The translations under genes and the position numbers were made by a program. A stretch of DNA of 64,000 nucleotides, from positions 116,501-180,500 of the forward strand of contig NZ_JNXC01000009.1 in NCBI RefSeq assembly GCF_000716595.1, read 5' to 3'. This stretch comes from Saccharothrix sp. NRRL B-16314. GTDB taxonomy: Bacteria > Actinomycetota > Actinomycetes > Mycobacteriales > Pseudonocardiaceae. The notes under the pieces were generated by a model. That model saw only the letters and a program-made list of their open reading frames with translations, did not search any database and had not been told where the DNA came from. This document shows, one piece after another, positions 48,478 through 56,043 of the stretch. The first letter of the stretch is position 1, and each line of letters starts with the position of its first letter.

Positions 48478-48632
48478 GAACCCCGCTGCTCTGGAACCCG
48501 GTGCTCGGAAAACCCGGTTGATCCTGGACCGGCACGCACTAGGCTCGGCCACGCACTCCCGGTGCGATGTCCTGCGGATACTTCCTCACAAGAATTCCCC
48601 CGCGGGCCAGGTTTGATCTCGGGAGCCCACAA
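48478..48632 (+). other. Region upstream of the Y RNA
   Basis: A gene-free stretch between nucS and the Y RNA. It holds one good promoter match (48518-48545) and no protein-like open frame. The stretch GATCTCGGG occurs here at 48615-48623 and again at 48766-48774 next to the Y RNA 3' strand. Confidence 0.4.
48518..48545 (+). promoter_or_regulatory. Candidate promoter for the Y RNA and rsr
   Basis: TTGATC (48518-48523), a 16-nt spacer and TAGGCT (48540-48545) lie ~90 nt upstream of the first paired base of the Y RNA. A start closer to the RNA cannot be excluded. Confidence 0.4.
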
Positions 48633-48785
48633 CTTCACACGTGCCCGGTGCGCAGGCGAGGGCTACTTCCTCTCTCAAAGGGGTGACGCGGGTTCGAATC
48701 CCGTCACCGGCCCATGGCCGGTGTCGTCCAGCGGCCCAGGACACCATCGTTCCTTCGCCGACTTCGATCTCGGGCACGTGTGGGG
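48633..48785 (+). ncRNA. Bacterial Y RNA (YrlA-like) with permuted tRNA-like module
   Basis: The two ends pair in a ~16-bp stem (48633-48648 with 48770-48785), of which 11 bp are perfect (48636-48646 with 48772-48782). This is the expected Ro-binding stem. A second stem (48655-48662 with 48752-48759, one G-T pair) follows. Inside is a tRNA-like module in permuted order: T-arm GCGGG-TTCGAAT-CCCGT (48688-48704), acceptor-like hairpin CACCGGCCCATGGCCGGTG (48705-48723), then D-arm GTCC-AGCGGCCCA-GGAC (48726-48742). U8, A14, G18G19, T54, T55, C56 and A58 equivalents are present. Bacterial Y RNAs are known to mimic tRNA in this way and to bind the Ro protein, whose gene starts 35 nt downstream. The fold was found by eye. 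The exact ends are not known. Confidence 0.8.
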
Positions 48786-48820
48786 CTGTCGTCGCTCCCT
48801 CAAGAAGTCGAGGCCGAGCG

Positions 48821-50428
48821 ATGAGCAAGTTCAACTCCTCCCATGTCCGCCCGCTGGTGTCCAGCCCCGTCGTCTCCGAGTCCGTTCCGAGCGGGCTGAC
48901 CCACGAGGGCGGCGCCGGATACGCGCGCGACCCGAAGTCGGAGCTCTTCCTGCTCGCGGTCACGAACATGGTCGGCGAGAACACCTTCTACGAGACCTCC
49001 GACAAGCGGGACGACCGCTACGCCGAGCTCGTGCGCGCCGTGACCATCGCCGATCCCGACTGGACGGCCAGGTTCCTGGCGTGGCTGCGCGGCACGGCGA
49101 ACATGCGCTCGGCGTCCCTGGTCGGTGCGGCGCACTTCGTCAAGGCCCGCTTGGACGCCGGTGAGCAGGGCATGTCCCGGCAGGTCGTGGACTCGGTGCT
49201 CCAGCGTGCCGACGAGCCGGGGGAGTTCATCGCCTGCTGGACCTCGCACCACGGCCGGACGCTGCCGAAGCCGGTCAAGCGCGGCGTGGCGGACGCGGTG
49301 CGGCGGCTGTACGACGAGCGGGCGTCGGTGAAGTGGGATTCGGTGGCCCGCGGCTTCCGCTTCGGCGACGTGCTCAACCTCGTGCACCCGACGCCGGTCG
49401 ACGACAAGCAGGGTGACCTGTTCACCCACGTCCTCGATCGCCGTTACGACAATTCTTCGTCCGTGCCCGCGTCGCTGGACGTGCTGCGCGCACGCGCGGA
49501 CCTGATGGCGTGGCCGGTGGAGCAGCGGCGCGCGTTGTTCGGGCAGGACCGGGACACGGTCACGTCGACCCTGCGGAACGCGGGCATGACGTGGGAGTCG
49601 GCCGCCGGCTGGCTGCAAGGCCCGCTGACCGCCGAGGTGTGGGAGGCACTGGTCCCGTCCATGGGGTACATGGCCCAGTTGCGCAACCTGCGCAACCTCG
49701 ACGAGGCGGGTGTCTCCGACGAGGTGGCCGCCGAGGTCGCGGCGCGGCTGGCGGACCCGGCGCAGGTGGCGCGGTCCCGCCAGTTGCCGATGCGGTTCCT
49801 GTCGGCGTACCGGGCGGCGCCGTCGCTGCGGTGGGCTTGGGCGCTGGAGCAGGCCATCACCCGGTCGCTCGCCAACGTGCCCGCACTGGACGGCCGGACG
49901 CTGATCCTGGTGGACACGTCCAGCTCCATGCAGGCGTCGTTCAGCAGGGACGGTTCGCTGATGCGCTGGGACGCGGCGGCGGTGTTCGGCATCGCCCTCG
50001 GTTCCCGGTGCGCGGAGGCCGACGTGGTGTCGTTCAGCTCCGCGCAGTACTACTCCAGCGACCCGCCCGGTCCGCGGACGATGGTGTTCCCCGTCAAGGG
50101 CGGGGAGTCGTTGCTGCGGTCGGTCGACCGCTGGAAGACCGACGGCTACTTCCTCGGCGGCGGGACCGACACGGCCGGTGCGCTGCGCCGGCACTTCGCC
50201 GGTCACGACCGCGTGGTGATCCTGACCGACGAGCAGTCCTCCGAGGGTGACGTGCACCGGGCGTTGCCCGAGCACGTGCCGATGTACACGTGGAACCTGG
50301 CCGGCTACCGGCACGGCCACGCGCCGAGCGGCGGACGTGACCGGCACGCGTTCGGCGGGCTGACCGACGAGGCGTTCCGGATGATCCCGCTGCTCGAGAG
50401 CGGCCGGAACGCGGTCTGGCCGTTCTGA
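48821..50428 (+). CDS. rsr: TROVE-domain Ro60/Rsr-like RNA-binding protein
   Basis: A 535-residue Ro orthologue. The TROVE domain (about residues 10-350), a ring of helical HEAT-like repeats, binds Y RNA on its outer face and ends of misfolded or single-stranded RNA in its central hole. A von Willebrand A domain follows (~355-520) with an intact MIDAS: DTSSSM, the Thr in GGGTDT and the Asp in ILTDEQ. In bacteria Ro partners with Y RNA and exoribonucleases in rRNA maturation, RNA decay and stress survival. The ATG at 48821 has GAGG upstream. The longer in-frame reading would run through the Y RNA. A terminator follows at 50437. Confidence 0.95.
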   Translation: MSKFNSSHVRPLVSSPVVSESVPSGLTHEGGAGYARDPKSELFLLAVTNMVGENTFYETSDKRDDRYAELVRAVTIADPDWTARFLAWLRGTANMRSASLVGAAHFVKARLDAGEQGMSRQVVDSVLQRADEPGEFIACWTSHHGRTLPKPVKRGVADAVRRLYDERASVKWDSVARGFRFGDVLNLVHPTPVDDKQGDLFTHVLDRRYDNSSSVPASLDVLRARADLMAWPVEQRRALFGQDRDTVTSTLRNAGMTWESAAGWLQGPLTAEVWEALVPSMGYMAQLRNLRNLDEAGVSDEVAAEVAARLADPAQVARSRQLPMRFLSAYRAAPSLRWAWALEQAITRSLANVPALDGRTLILVDTSSSMQASFSRDGSLMRWDAAAVFGIALGSRCAEADVVSFSSAQYYSSDPPGPRTMVFPVKGGESLLRSVDRWKTDGYFLGGGTDTAGALRRHFAGHDRVVILTDEQSSEGDVHRALPEHVPMYTWNLAGYRHGHAPSGGRDRHAFGGLTDEAFRMIPLLESGRNAVWPF

Positions 50429-50436
50429 GCGCGGCT

Positions 50437-50468
50437 CCCACCGGTCCGCGGAAGTGCGGACCGGTGGG
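50437..50468 (+). terminator. Hairpin terminator after rsr
   Basis: A perfect 13-bp stem (50437-50449 with 50456-50468) with a GGAAGT loop starts 9 nt after the rsr stop. Confidence 0.8.
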
Positions 50469-50542
50469 GCCCGTTCGGCCGCGTGGCAGGGCGGATTCGG
50501 CGATATACGCTGACTTCCCCGTCGACCGGCCCTGGAGGCGCG

Positions 50543-50953
50543 GTGCGAAGACCCGGTGCACTGGTCCTGCTCGTCGCCCTGGCCCTGGCGGGCTGCTCCC
50601 CGGCGTTGACCGGCGGCGCCGGGGGCGATCCCGTTCCGCTGCCCGCCGTCGCGGTGTACAGCTCCACTTCCGCCGCTCCTCCGGCCGCACGTCTCGCGGC
50701 CCAGCCGCTCGCCGGTCACGCCGGCGGGGACGTCCGGATCAGCGGCGCGGGTTATCCGGCGCACGGGCGGGTCCTGTTCACCTTCCACGGCCGCCTGGTC
50801 GGCGAGACCACGGCGGACGCCGCCGGCGGCTTCGCCGGGATCACGGTCCGCGTGCCCGACTCGTTCGGCGATTCCGCCCCGGGCACCCAGTTCACCATCG
50901 GCGCGACCTCCGGGCCGGTCTACGCCGAGACGCCGTTCGTCCTCACCCGTTAG
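50543..50953 (+). CDS. Hypothetical lipoprotein with Ig-like C-terminal domain
   Basis: A 136-residue lipoprotein. The signal VRRPGALVLLVALALAGC holds the lipobox (LALAGC). After a short Ala/Ser/Pro linker, residues ~55-136 look like one beta-sandwich domain (GGDVRISGAGYPAHGRVLFTFHGRLVGETTADAAGGF). That pattern is typical of surface Ig-like or IPT-like folds. Nothing suggests an enzyme. GGAGG precedes the GTG at 50543. A -10-like TATACG lies at 50504. Confidence 0.8.
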   Translation: MRRPGALVLLVALALAGCSPALTGGAGGDPVPLPAVAVYSSTSAAPPAARLAAQPLAGHAGGDVRISGAGYPAHGRVLFTFHGRLVGETTADAAGGFAGITVRVPDSFGDSAPGTQFTIGATSGPVYAETPFVLTR

Positions 50954-51113
50954 CGCCGCCCACCCGCCGCCTCCGCGCGAGGTTTAGCGGTGGGTAGTTC
51001 AATCCGGCGGGTCGTGGCGAGGTGCATTACCGTCGGCATGATCGGCTGTGCGGTAGTGATCGATGGTGTTCGACGGTGTCGGAGACGGCGGTTGATCGGG
51101 GAGGTGGGCGAAG

Positions 51114-52799
51114 GTGCCCGTGCTGGCCCAGGCGGATCTCAGGCTCGACGCCGGTCCGTTGGACTACACCCTGTTGGCGATCTACTTCGTGTTCGTGCTC
51201 GGCATCGGCTTCCTGGCCCGCAGATCGGTCTCGTCGAGCCTGGACTTCCTGCTCTCCGGCCGTTCGCTGCCCGCGTGGGTGACGGGCCTGGCGTTCATCT
51301 CCGCCAACCTCGGCGCGATCGAACTGCTCGGCATGGCGGCCAACGGCGCGCAGTACGGCATGGCGACCGTGCACTACTACTGGATCGGCGCGATCCCGGC
51401 CATGGTCTTCCTCGGCCTGGTGATGATGCCGTTCTACTACGGCTCCAAGGTCCGCAGCGTCCCCGAGTTCCTGCGCCGCCGCTTCGGCAAGGGCGCGCAC
51501 CTGGTCAACGCGATCAGCTTCGCCGCCGCCCAGGTGCTGATCGCGGGCGTCAACCTGTACGCGCTGGCGTTCCTGCTGAACCTCATGCTCGGCTGGCCGA
51601 TCCCGCTGTCCGTGGTCATCGCGGCGGCGATCGTGCTCACCTACACGGCCCTCGGCGGCCTGTCGGCGGCGATCTACAACGAGGTGCTCCAGTTCTTCGT
51701 GATCGTCGCCGCGCTGCTGCCGCTGACCATCGTCGGCCTGCACAAGGTCGGCGGCTGGGACGGCCTGGTGGCACGGGTGACCGGCGGTCCGGGCGGTGCC
51801 GAGCAGCTGTCCGCGTGGCCGGCGACGGAGCTGACCGGCATCCAGAACCCGGTGCTGAGCGTCATCGGCATCGTCTTCGGCCTGGGGTTCGTGCTGTCGT
51901 TCGGCTATTGGACGACGAACTTCGCGGAGGTGCAGCGCGCGCTGTCGGCCAAGAGCATGTCGGCTGCCCGGCGCACGCCGATCATCGGCGCCTACCCCAA
52001 GATGCTGATCCCGTTCGTGATCATCATCCCGGGCATCATCGCGGCACTGGTCGTGCCGGAGATGGTGGCGCTCAAGGCGGGCGACGACTCGGGCGGGGTC
52101 ACCTACAACAACGCGCTGCCCGCGCTGATCGGCGACCTGCTGCCGAACGGCATGCTGGGCGTCGCGATCACGGGTCTGATGGCGTCGTTCATGGCGGGTG
52201 TCGCGGCGAACGTGTCCAGCTTCAACACCGTGTTCACGTACGACCTGTGGCAGGACTACGTCCGCAAGGACCGCCCGGACGAGTACTACCTCCGGGTCGG
52301 CCGGCTGGCCACGATCGGCGGCACGGTGGTCGCCATCGGCACCGCCTTCCTGGCGGCCGGCTACGGCAACATCATGGACTACATCCAGGCGCTGTTCTCG
52401 TTCTTCAACGCGCCGCTGTTCGCCACGTTCATCCTGGCCATGTTCTGGAAGCGGATGTCGGCGGCGGCAGGTTGGTCCGGTCTGGTCGCGGGCACGATCG
52501 CGGCGGTCGGGGTGTTCGTGCTGGCGGAGACGGGCGTGCTCGACCTGCCGGGCCAGGGTGCCAGCTTCCTCGGCGCGGGGGTGGCGTTCGTGGTCGACAT
52601 CGTGGTCAGCGTGGTCGTGACGTCGTTCACCCGGCCGGTGCCGGAGGAACGGCTGGTCGGGCTGGTCTACAGCCTGACGCCCAAGTCGGACCGGGTGCAC
52701 TCCACCACCGGCGATGACGCCGGGTGGTACCGGTCGCCGCTGCTGCTGGGCATCGGCGTGCTGGTGCTGACCTTCGTGCTCAACATCATCTTCGGCTGA
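51114..52799 (+). CDS. Sodium:solute symporter (SSS family)
   Basis: A 561-residue transporter with 13-14 membrane helices. It starts LDYTLLAIYFVFVLGIGF and has the SSS-typical FLLSGRSLPAWVTGLAFISANLGAIELLG (Na2-site helix 1). TYTALGGLSAAIYNEVLQFF and FSYWTTNF-like (FGYWTTNFAEVQRA) segments follow. These resemble the SGLT/sugar and uncharacterised solute branches, so the substrate cannot be fixed. GGGGAGGTG lies 7 nt before the GTG. A small two-span protein follows 15 nt downstream and may be an accessory subunit. Confidence 0.92.
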   Translation: MPVLAQADLRLDAGPLDYTLLAIYFVFVLGIGFLARRSVSSSLDFLLSGRSLPAWVTGLAFISANLGAIELLGMAANGAQYGMATVHYYWIGAIPAMVFLGLVMMPFYYGSKVRSVPEFLRRRFGKGAHLVNAISFAAAQVLIAGVNLYALAFLLNLMLGWPIPLSVVIAAAIVLTYTALGGLSAAIYNEVLQFFVIVAALLPLTIVGLHKVGGWDGLVARVTGGPGGAEQLSAWPATELTGIQNPVLSVIGIVFGLGFVLSFGYWTTNFAEVQRALSAKSMSAARRTPIIGAYPKMLIPFVIIIPGIIAALVVPEMVALKAGDDSGGVTYNNALPALIGDLLPNGMLGVAITGLMASFMAGVAANVSSFNTVFTYDLWQDYVRKDRPDEYYLRVGRLATIGGTVVAIGTAFLAAGYGNIMDYIQALFSFFNAPLFATFILAMFWKRMSAAAGWSGLVAGTIAAVGVFVLAETGVLDLPGQGASFLGAGVAFVVDIVVSVVVTSFTRPVPEERLVGLVYSLTPKSDRVHSTTGDDAGWYRSPLLLGIGVLVLTFVLNIIFG

Positions 52800-52814
52800 G
52801 GGAGGTAGGTCGTC

Positions 52815-53135
52815 ATGGCGCAGAAGGCCGGTCTGTTCGACCTGCGGCTGGTGATCGCGATGCTCTTCGCCATCTTCGGGGTGGTGCTGCTGGTGGTCGG
52901 TCTCGGGTTCACCGAGGAGGCCGACCTGGCGAAGGCGGACGGGCTCAACATCAACCTGTGGTCCGGGGTGGGGATGGTCGTGCTGTCGGCGCTGTTCGCC
53001 GGGTGGGCCGCGTTGCGGCCGGTGATCGTGCCCGACCCCGGTGGGCCGGGCACGGTGGGTCCTGGCCCTGGCGGACCGGGCACCGTGGGTCCGGCCACCG
53101 GTGGGCCGGGCACTGCCGGTCCGGGGACCGGGTGA
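52815..53135 (+). CDS. Small membrane protein with GPG repeats, symporter partner
   Basis: A 106-residue protein with two membrane helices (about residues 10-32 and 48-68) and a Gly/Pro-rich tail. The tail is four imperfect GGPGTVGPG-type repeats (from ~75), encoded by a ~24-bp DNA repeat at 53038-53130. The position 15 nt after the symporter gene and a GGGAGG site indicate one operon. Small accessory proteins accompany some SSS transporters, but this one is not a recognised family. Repeat number may vary between strains. Confidence 0.75.
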   Translation: MAQKAGLFDLRLVIAMLFAIFGVVLLVVGLGFTEEADLAKADGLNINLWSGVGMVVLSALFAGWAALRPVIVPDPGGPGTVGPGPGGPGTVGPATGGPGTAGPGTG

Positions 53136-53148
53136 ACGAGTCGGGGGC

Positions 53149-53232
53149 TCAGCGCCCGGGGTAGACCGGGTTGAACGCCTCGACGGTCCAGGTGTCGAGC
53201 CACTGGACGGCGCGTCGGATGCGGGTGCGCAT
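53149..53232 (-). CDS. Possible 27-residue peptide
   Basis: A 28-codon frame, ATG to TGA, on the minus strand between two plus-strand genes. AGAGGAG lies 6 nt before the ATG, one of the best ribosome binding sites in the window. The peptide begins MRTRIRRAVQWLDTW and ends NPVYPGR: a basic N-terminus, then Trp-x-x-x-Trp and an aromatic/Pro tail. It could be a short regulatory or membrane-active peptide, a leader peptide, or chance. No modifying enzymes or transporter for a ribosomal peptide lie next to it. Confidence 0.45.
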   Translation of the reverse strand: MRTRIRRAVQWLDTWTVEAFNPVYPGR

Positions 53233-53372
53233 GCGTTGCTCCTCTCGTCGGTTCCACCGACGTCGGTTCCATCGGGTTCACCAGGTTCAGCGCGTCGATG
53301 TTCTGAATCGTTCCCGAACGCCGCCGTGAGGGCGAACACAGGGTTCCCGCCCCGAATGGCGCAGTCGGTCGC

Positions 53373-53378
53373 TACCGT
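53373..53378 (+). promoter_or_regulatory. Candidate leaderless -10 box of the DUF3558-like gene
   Basis: TACCGT lies 7 nt before the GTG at 53386, with no ribosome binding site. Confidence 0.35.
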
Positions 53379-53385
53379 GCACGTC

Positions 53386-54381
53386 GTGCACCGTCTCGTC
53401 GCCGTCCTCAGCGCGATCCTCCTCCTGGCCGGCTGCGCCGGGACGGATCTGGCCAAGCAGAGGTTCCCGCGCACCACCATCCCGGCGAACGCGGAGAACG
53501 TGTCCGACCCGACCGGGACGACCCGCAGCACGCCGGCGCCCGACGGGGAAGCGGTCGAACCGGCGTTCGCGCCGGACAAGATGCGCCTGATCGACCCCTG
53601 CGAACTGCTGGACGAGGAGGTGCTGAAGCAGTTCGGCACGCCCGGCGAGCGGTCCGGCAGCGGGTTCAGCAGGTGCTCGAACTTCATGAAGGACAAGGCG
53701 GACAAGGACCTCGCGGTCACCGTCGAACTCGGGCAGACCATGACGTCCGAGCTGAAGAACGCCGACAAGCAGCTCGCCGGCCTGCGCAGCTACGAGCAGA
53801 CGCTGGAGAACAGCGCCTGCTTCGTCTCGGTGATCACCCAGGAGAAGCCGGGCCTGGGCATCACCGTGCAGATCGGCTACGAGGACGGCGACGCCTGCGC
53901 GCCCGGACGGGTGGTCGCGGAGTCGGTGGTCAAGCGGATCAGGCAAGACGCGCCGACCCGGACGCCGGTCAAGGGCTCGCTGATCACGCTGGAGCCGTGC
54001 ACCCTGCCCGACCCGGCGGCGATCGAGGCGGCGGCGGGCGCCGACCGCCGCGTGTACCCGTACGGCCTGCACAACTGCTCGTGGGTGGGTGACGACCGCG
54101 AGCTGACGGTGGACTTCCGCGCCACGTTCGTCCCGCGCGACCGCGACTTCGACGACAAGCAGGTGGAGGTCGACCTGGGTGGCGGGGTGACCGGCTACCA
54201 GGTGGACAGCGTCACGGCGTTCCCGTCGTGCGAGGTCAAGTGGGTGCAGCTCGTCGGTGAGGAGAACGAGGGCGAGGTGGTCGAGGTGAAGTCCGCCGGG
54301 CCGAAGGAGTCGCAGTTCGACCGGTGCGCCACCGCGGTCGCGTTCGCCAAGACCTTGGTGGCGAAGATCCCGAAGGCCTGA
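53386..54381 (+). CDS. DUF3558-like lipoprotein
   Basis: A 331-residue lipoprotein. VHRLVAVLSAILLLAGC is a short signal with lipobox (Cys at about 17). The mature protein has two related halves, each opening with a DUF3558-like [ED]PC-x-L motif: LIDPCELLDEEVLKQFG and LEPCTLPDPAAIEAAAG. Each has a second Cys (FSRCSNF, HNCSWVG) for a probable disulfide. DUF3558 proteins are abundant, function-unknown actinobacterial surface lipoproteins. The GTG at 53386 fits a -10 box 7 nt upstream; in-frame starts at 53377 and 53356 are possible. Confidence 0.78.
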   Translation: MHRLVAVLSAILLLAGCAGTDLAKQRFPRTTIPANAENVSDPTGTTRSTPAPDGEAVEPAFAPDKMRLIDPCELLDEEVLKQFGTPGERSGSGFSRCSNFMKDKADKDLAVTVELGQTMTSELKNADKQLAGLRSYEQTLENSACFVSVITQEKPGLGITVQIGYEDGDACAPGRVVAESVVKRIRQDAPTRTPVKGSLITLEPCTLPDPAAIEAAAGADRRVYPYGLHNCSWVGDDRELTVDFRATFVPRDRDFDDKQVEVDLGGGVTGYQVDSVTAFPSCEVKWVQLVGEENEGEVVEVKSAGPKESQFDRCATAVAFAKTLVAKIPKA

Positions 54382-54453
54382 TTGGGGCGTTGACGGGTCG
54401 GTGGCGGGTGGTGTGGGCTCGACGATGGGGGCTGACACCGCCCGGAGTTGCCC

Positions 54454-54469
54454 GTTACTGTCGAGTAAC
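54454..54469. promoter_or_regulatory. TetR-like operator in the aldehyde dehydrogenase promoter
   Basis: GTTACTGTCGAGTAAC has perfect 6-bp arms around GTCG. It overlaps a likely -10 box (TACTGT, 54456-54461) whose -35 is CTGACA at 54432-54437 (18-nt spacer). A bound TetR-type repressor would block the gene. A close relative lies at 59615-59630. Confidence 0.55.
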
Positions 54470-54501
54470 ACCCGCGTTCGTGCACGTGCTTGGAGGGCCC
54501 G

Positions 54502-56007
54502 ATGACGCAGACCGCTCCTACCACTCCGGCGCGGGCCGAGGACGAGGGGCGGGAGTTCGCGTCGCTCGACCCCCGCACCGGTGAAGTCGTCGGCCGGCAC
54601 CCCGTGGCGTCGGAGGACGACGTCCGCGAGGCCGTGCGGCTGGCGCGCGAGGCGTCCGAGTTCTGGTCGGAGCTGGGCTTCGACGGGCGGCGGACCAGGC
54701 TGGACGCCTGGCGGAAGCTGCTGGTCAAACGGCTGGACGAGTTCCAGGTGTTGATCAGCGCGGAGACCGGCAAGTCCGCGGACGACGCGCGGACCGAGTT
54801 GGCGCTGCTCATCGACCACCTGCACTGGGCGGCCAGGCGCGCGGGCAAGGTGCTGGGCAAGCGCAAGGTCTCGCCCGGCATGCTCATGTACAACCACGCG
54901 GCGTCCCTGGAGTACCGGCCGCTGGGTGTGGTCGGGGTGATCGGGCCGTGGAACTACCCGGCGTTCACGCCCATGGGCTCGATCGCCTACGCGTTGGCCG
55001 CCGGTAACGCGGTGGTGTTCAAGCCGTCCGAGTTCACGCCGGGGGTCGGCGTCTTCCTGGCGTCCACGTTCGGGGAAGTCGTGCCCGAGTTCCCGGTGTT
55101 CCAGGCCGTGACCGGGTTCGGCGCCACGGGTGCGGCGTTGTGCGCTTCCGGCGTCGACAAGCTGGCGTTCACCGGGTCCACGCCGACCGGCAAGAAGGTC
55201 ATGGCGGCTTGCGCCGCGTCGTTGACGCCGGTCTTGCTGGAGTGCGGCGGCAAGGACCCGATGATCGTGGCCGAGGACGCCGACGTGACGGCGGCGGCCG
55301 ACGGCGCGGTGTGGGGTGGCATCTTCAACGCCGGGCAGACCTGCGCCGGGGTCGAGCGGGTGTACGTGGCCGACGCGGTGTACGACGAGTTCGTTCGGTT
55401 GGTGACGGAGAAGGCGTCGAAGCTGAAGCCGGGTGGGCAGGCGAACGCCGACTTCGGGCCGATCACCATGCCGGCGCAGGTGGGGATCATCCAGTCGCAC
55501 GTCGAGGACGCGTTGGAGCGCGGTGCGCGGGCGGTCGTCGGCGGGCTGGAGTCGATCCGGGCGCCGTACGTCGAGCCGGTGGTGCTGGTGGACGTCCCGG
55601 CCGACGCCAAGGCGGCGGTGGAGGAGACGTTCGGGCCGACGTTGGTGATCAACCGGGTCGCGGACGCGGACGAGGCGGTGCGGCAGGCCAACTCGCTGGC
55701 CTACGGGTTGGGTGCGTCGGTCTTCTCCCGGAACCGGGGTGAAGAGCTGGCCGGCAGGCTGCGGTGCGGGATGGTGTCGGTGAACTCCGTGCTGGCCTAC
55801 GCGTCGGTGCCCGGCTTGCCGTTCGGCGGGGTCGGGGATTCCGGGTTCGGCCGGGTGCACGGTGACGACGGGCTGCGGGAGTTCACGTACGCCCACGCCG
55901 TCACGAGGAAGCGGTTCGGTGCGTTGCTCAACCCGATGACCTACGAGCGCGGTTCCCGGACCATCCGGCGGGTGCTGCGGATGGTCCGGGTGCTGTACGG
56001 GCGGTAG
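54502..56007 (+). CDS. Aldehyde dehydrogenase family protein
   Basis: A 501-residue NAD(P)+-dependent aldehyde dehydrogenase that oxidises an aldehyde to the acid. The nucleotide-binding region has GPWNYPAFTPMGSIAYALAA and FTGSTPTGKKV. The catalytic base is the Glu of LLECGGKDP, and the catalytic Cys is in NAGQTCAGVERVYV. The lack of a restrictive signature leaves the substrate open. The C-terminus (TYERGSRTIRRVLRMVRVLYG) is basic and amphipathic, as in medium/long-chain fatty aldehyde dehydrogenases that touch the membrane. GGAGG precedes the ATG. The upstream operator suggests control with fatty-acid genes. Confidence 0.92.
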   Translation: MTQTAPTTPARAEDEGREFASLDPRTGEVVGRHPVASEDDVREAVRLAREASEFWSELGFDGRRTRLDAWRKLLVKRLDEFQVLISAETGKSADDARTELALLIDHLHWAARRAGKVLGKRKVSPGMLMYNHAASLEYRPLGVVGVIGPWNYPAFTPMGSIAYALAAGNAVVFKPSEFTPGVGVFLASTFGEVVPEFPVFQAVTGFGATGAALCASGVDKLAFTGSTPTGKKVMAACAASLTPVLLECGGKDPMIVAEDADVTAAADGAVWGGIFNAGQTCAGVERVYVADAVYDEFVRLVTEKASKLKPGGQANADFGPITMPAQVGIIQSHVEDALERGARAVVGGLESIRAPYVEPVVLVDVPADAKAAVEETFGPTLVINRVADADEAVRQANSLAYGLGASVFSRNRGEELAGRLRCGMVSVNSVLAYASVPGLPFGGVGDSGFGRVHGDDGLREFTYAHAVTRKRFGALLNPMTYERGSRTIRRVLRMVRVLYGR

Positions 56008-56043
56008 GCGGGCCGGGCGCGATCCCCGTCCCGCCCACCGGGA

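Noticed and set aside
48644..48714. Ordinary linear tRNA-Glu(CTC) gene
   Set aside because: The T-arm and anticodon-like loop look right, but the D-arm is missing, position 1-72 does not pair, and the true D-arm lies downstream in permuted order. The Y RNA fold explains more of the sequence.
48641..48820. N-terminal extension of the Ro protein to 48641
   Set aside because: The extra 60 residues would be encoded by the Y RNA itself, have no family match and lack a ribosome binding site. The ATG at 48821 has GAGG upstream and starts the conserved domain.
53149..53232. Calling the 27-residue peptide a lasso or other modified-peptide precursor
   Set aside because: No cyclase, protease, radical-SAM or transporter gene of such a pathway lies nearby, so only a possible short gene is reported.
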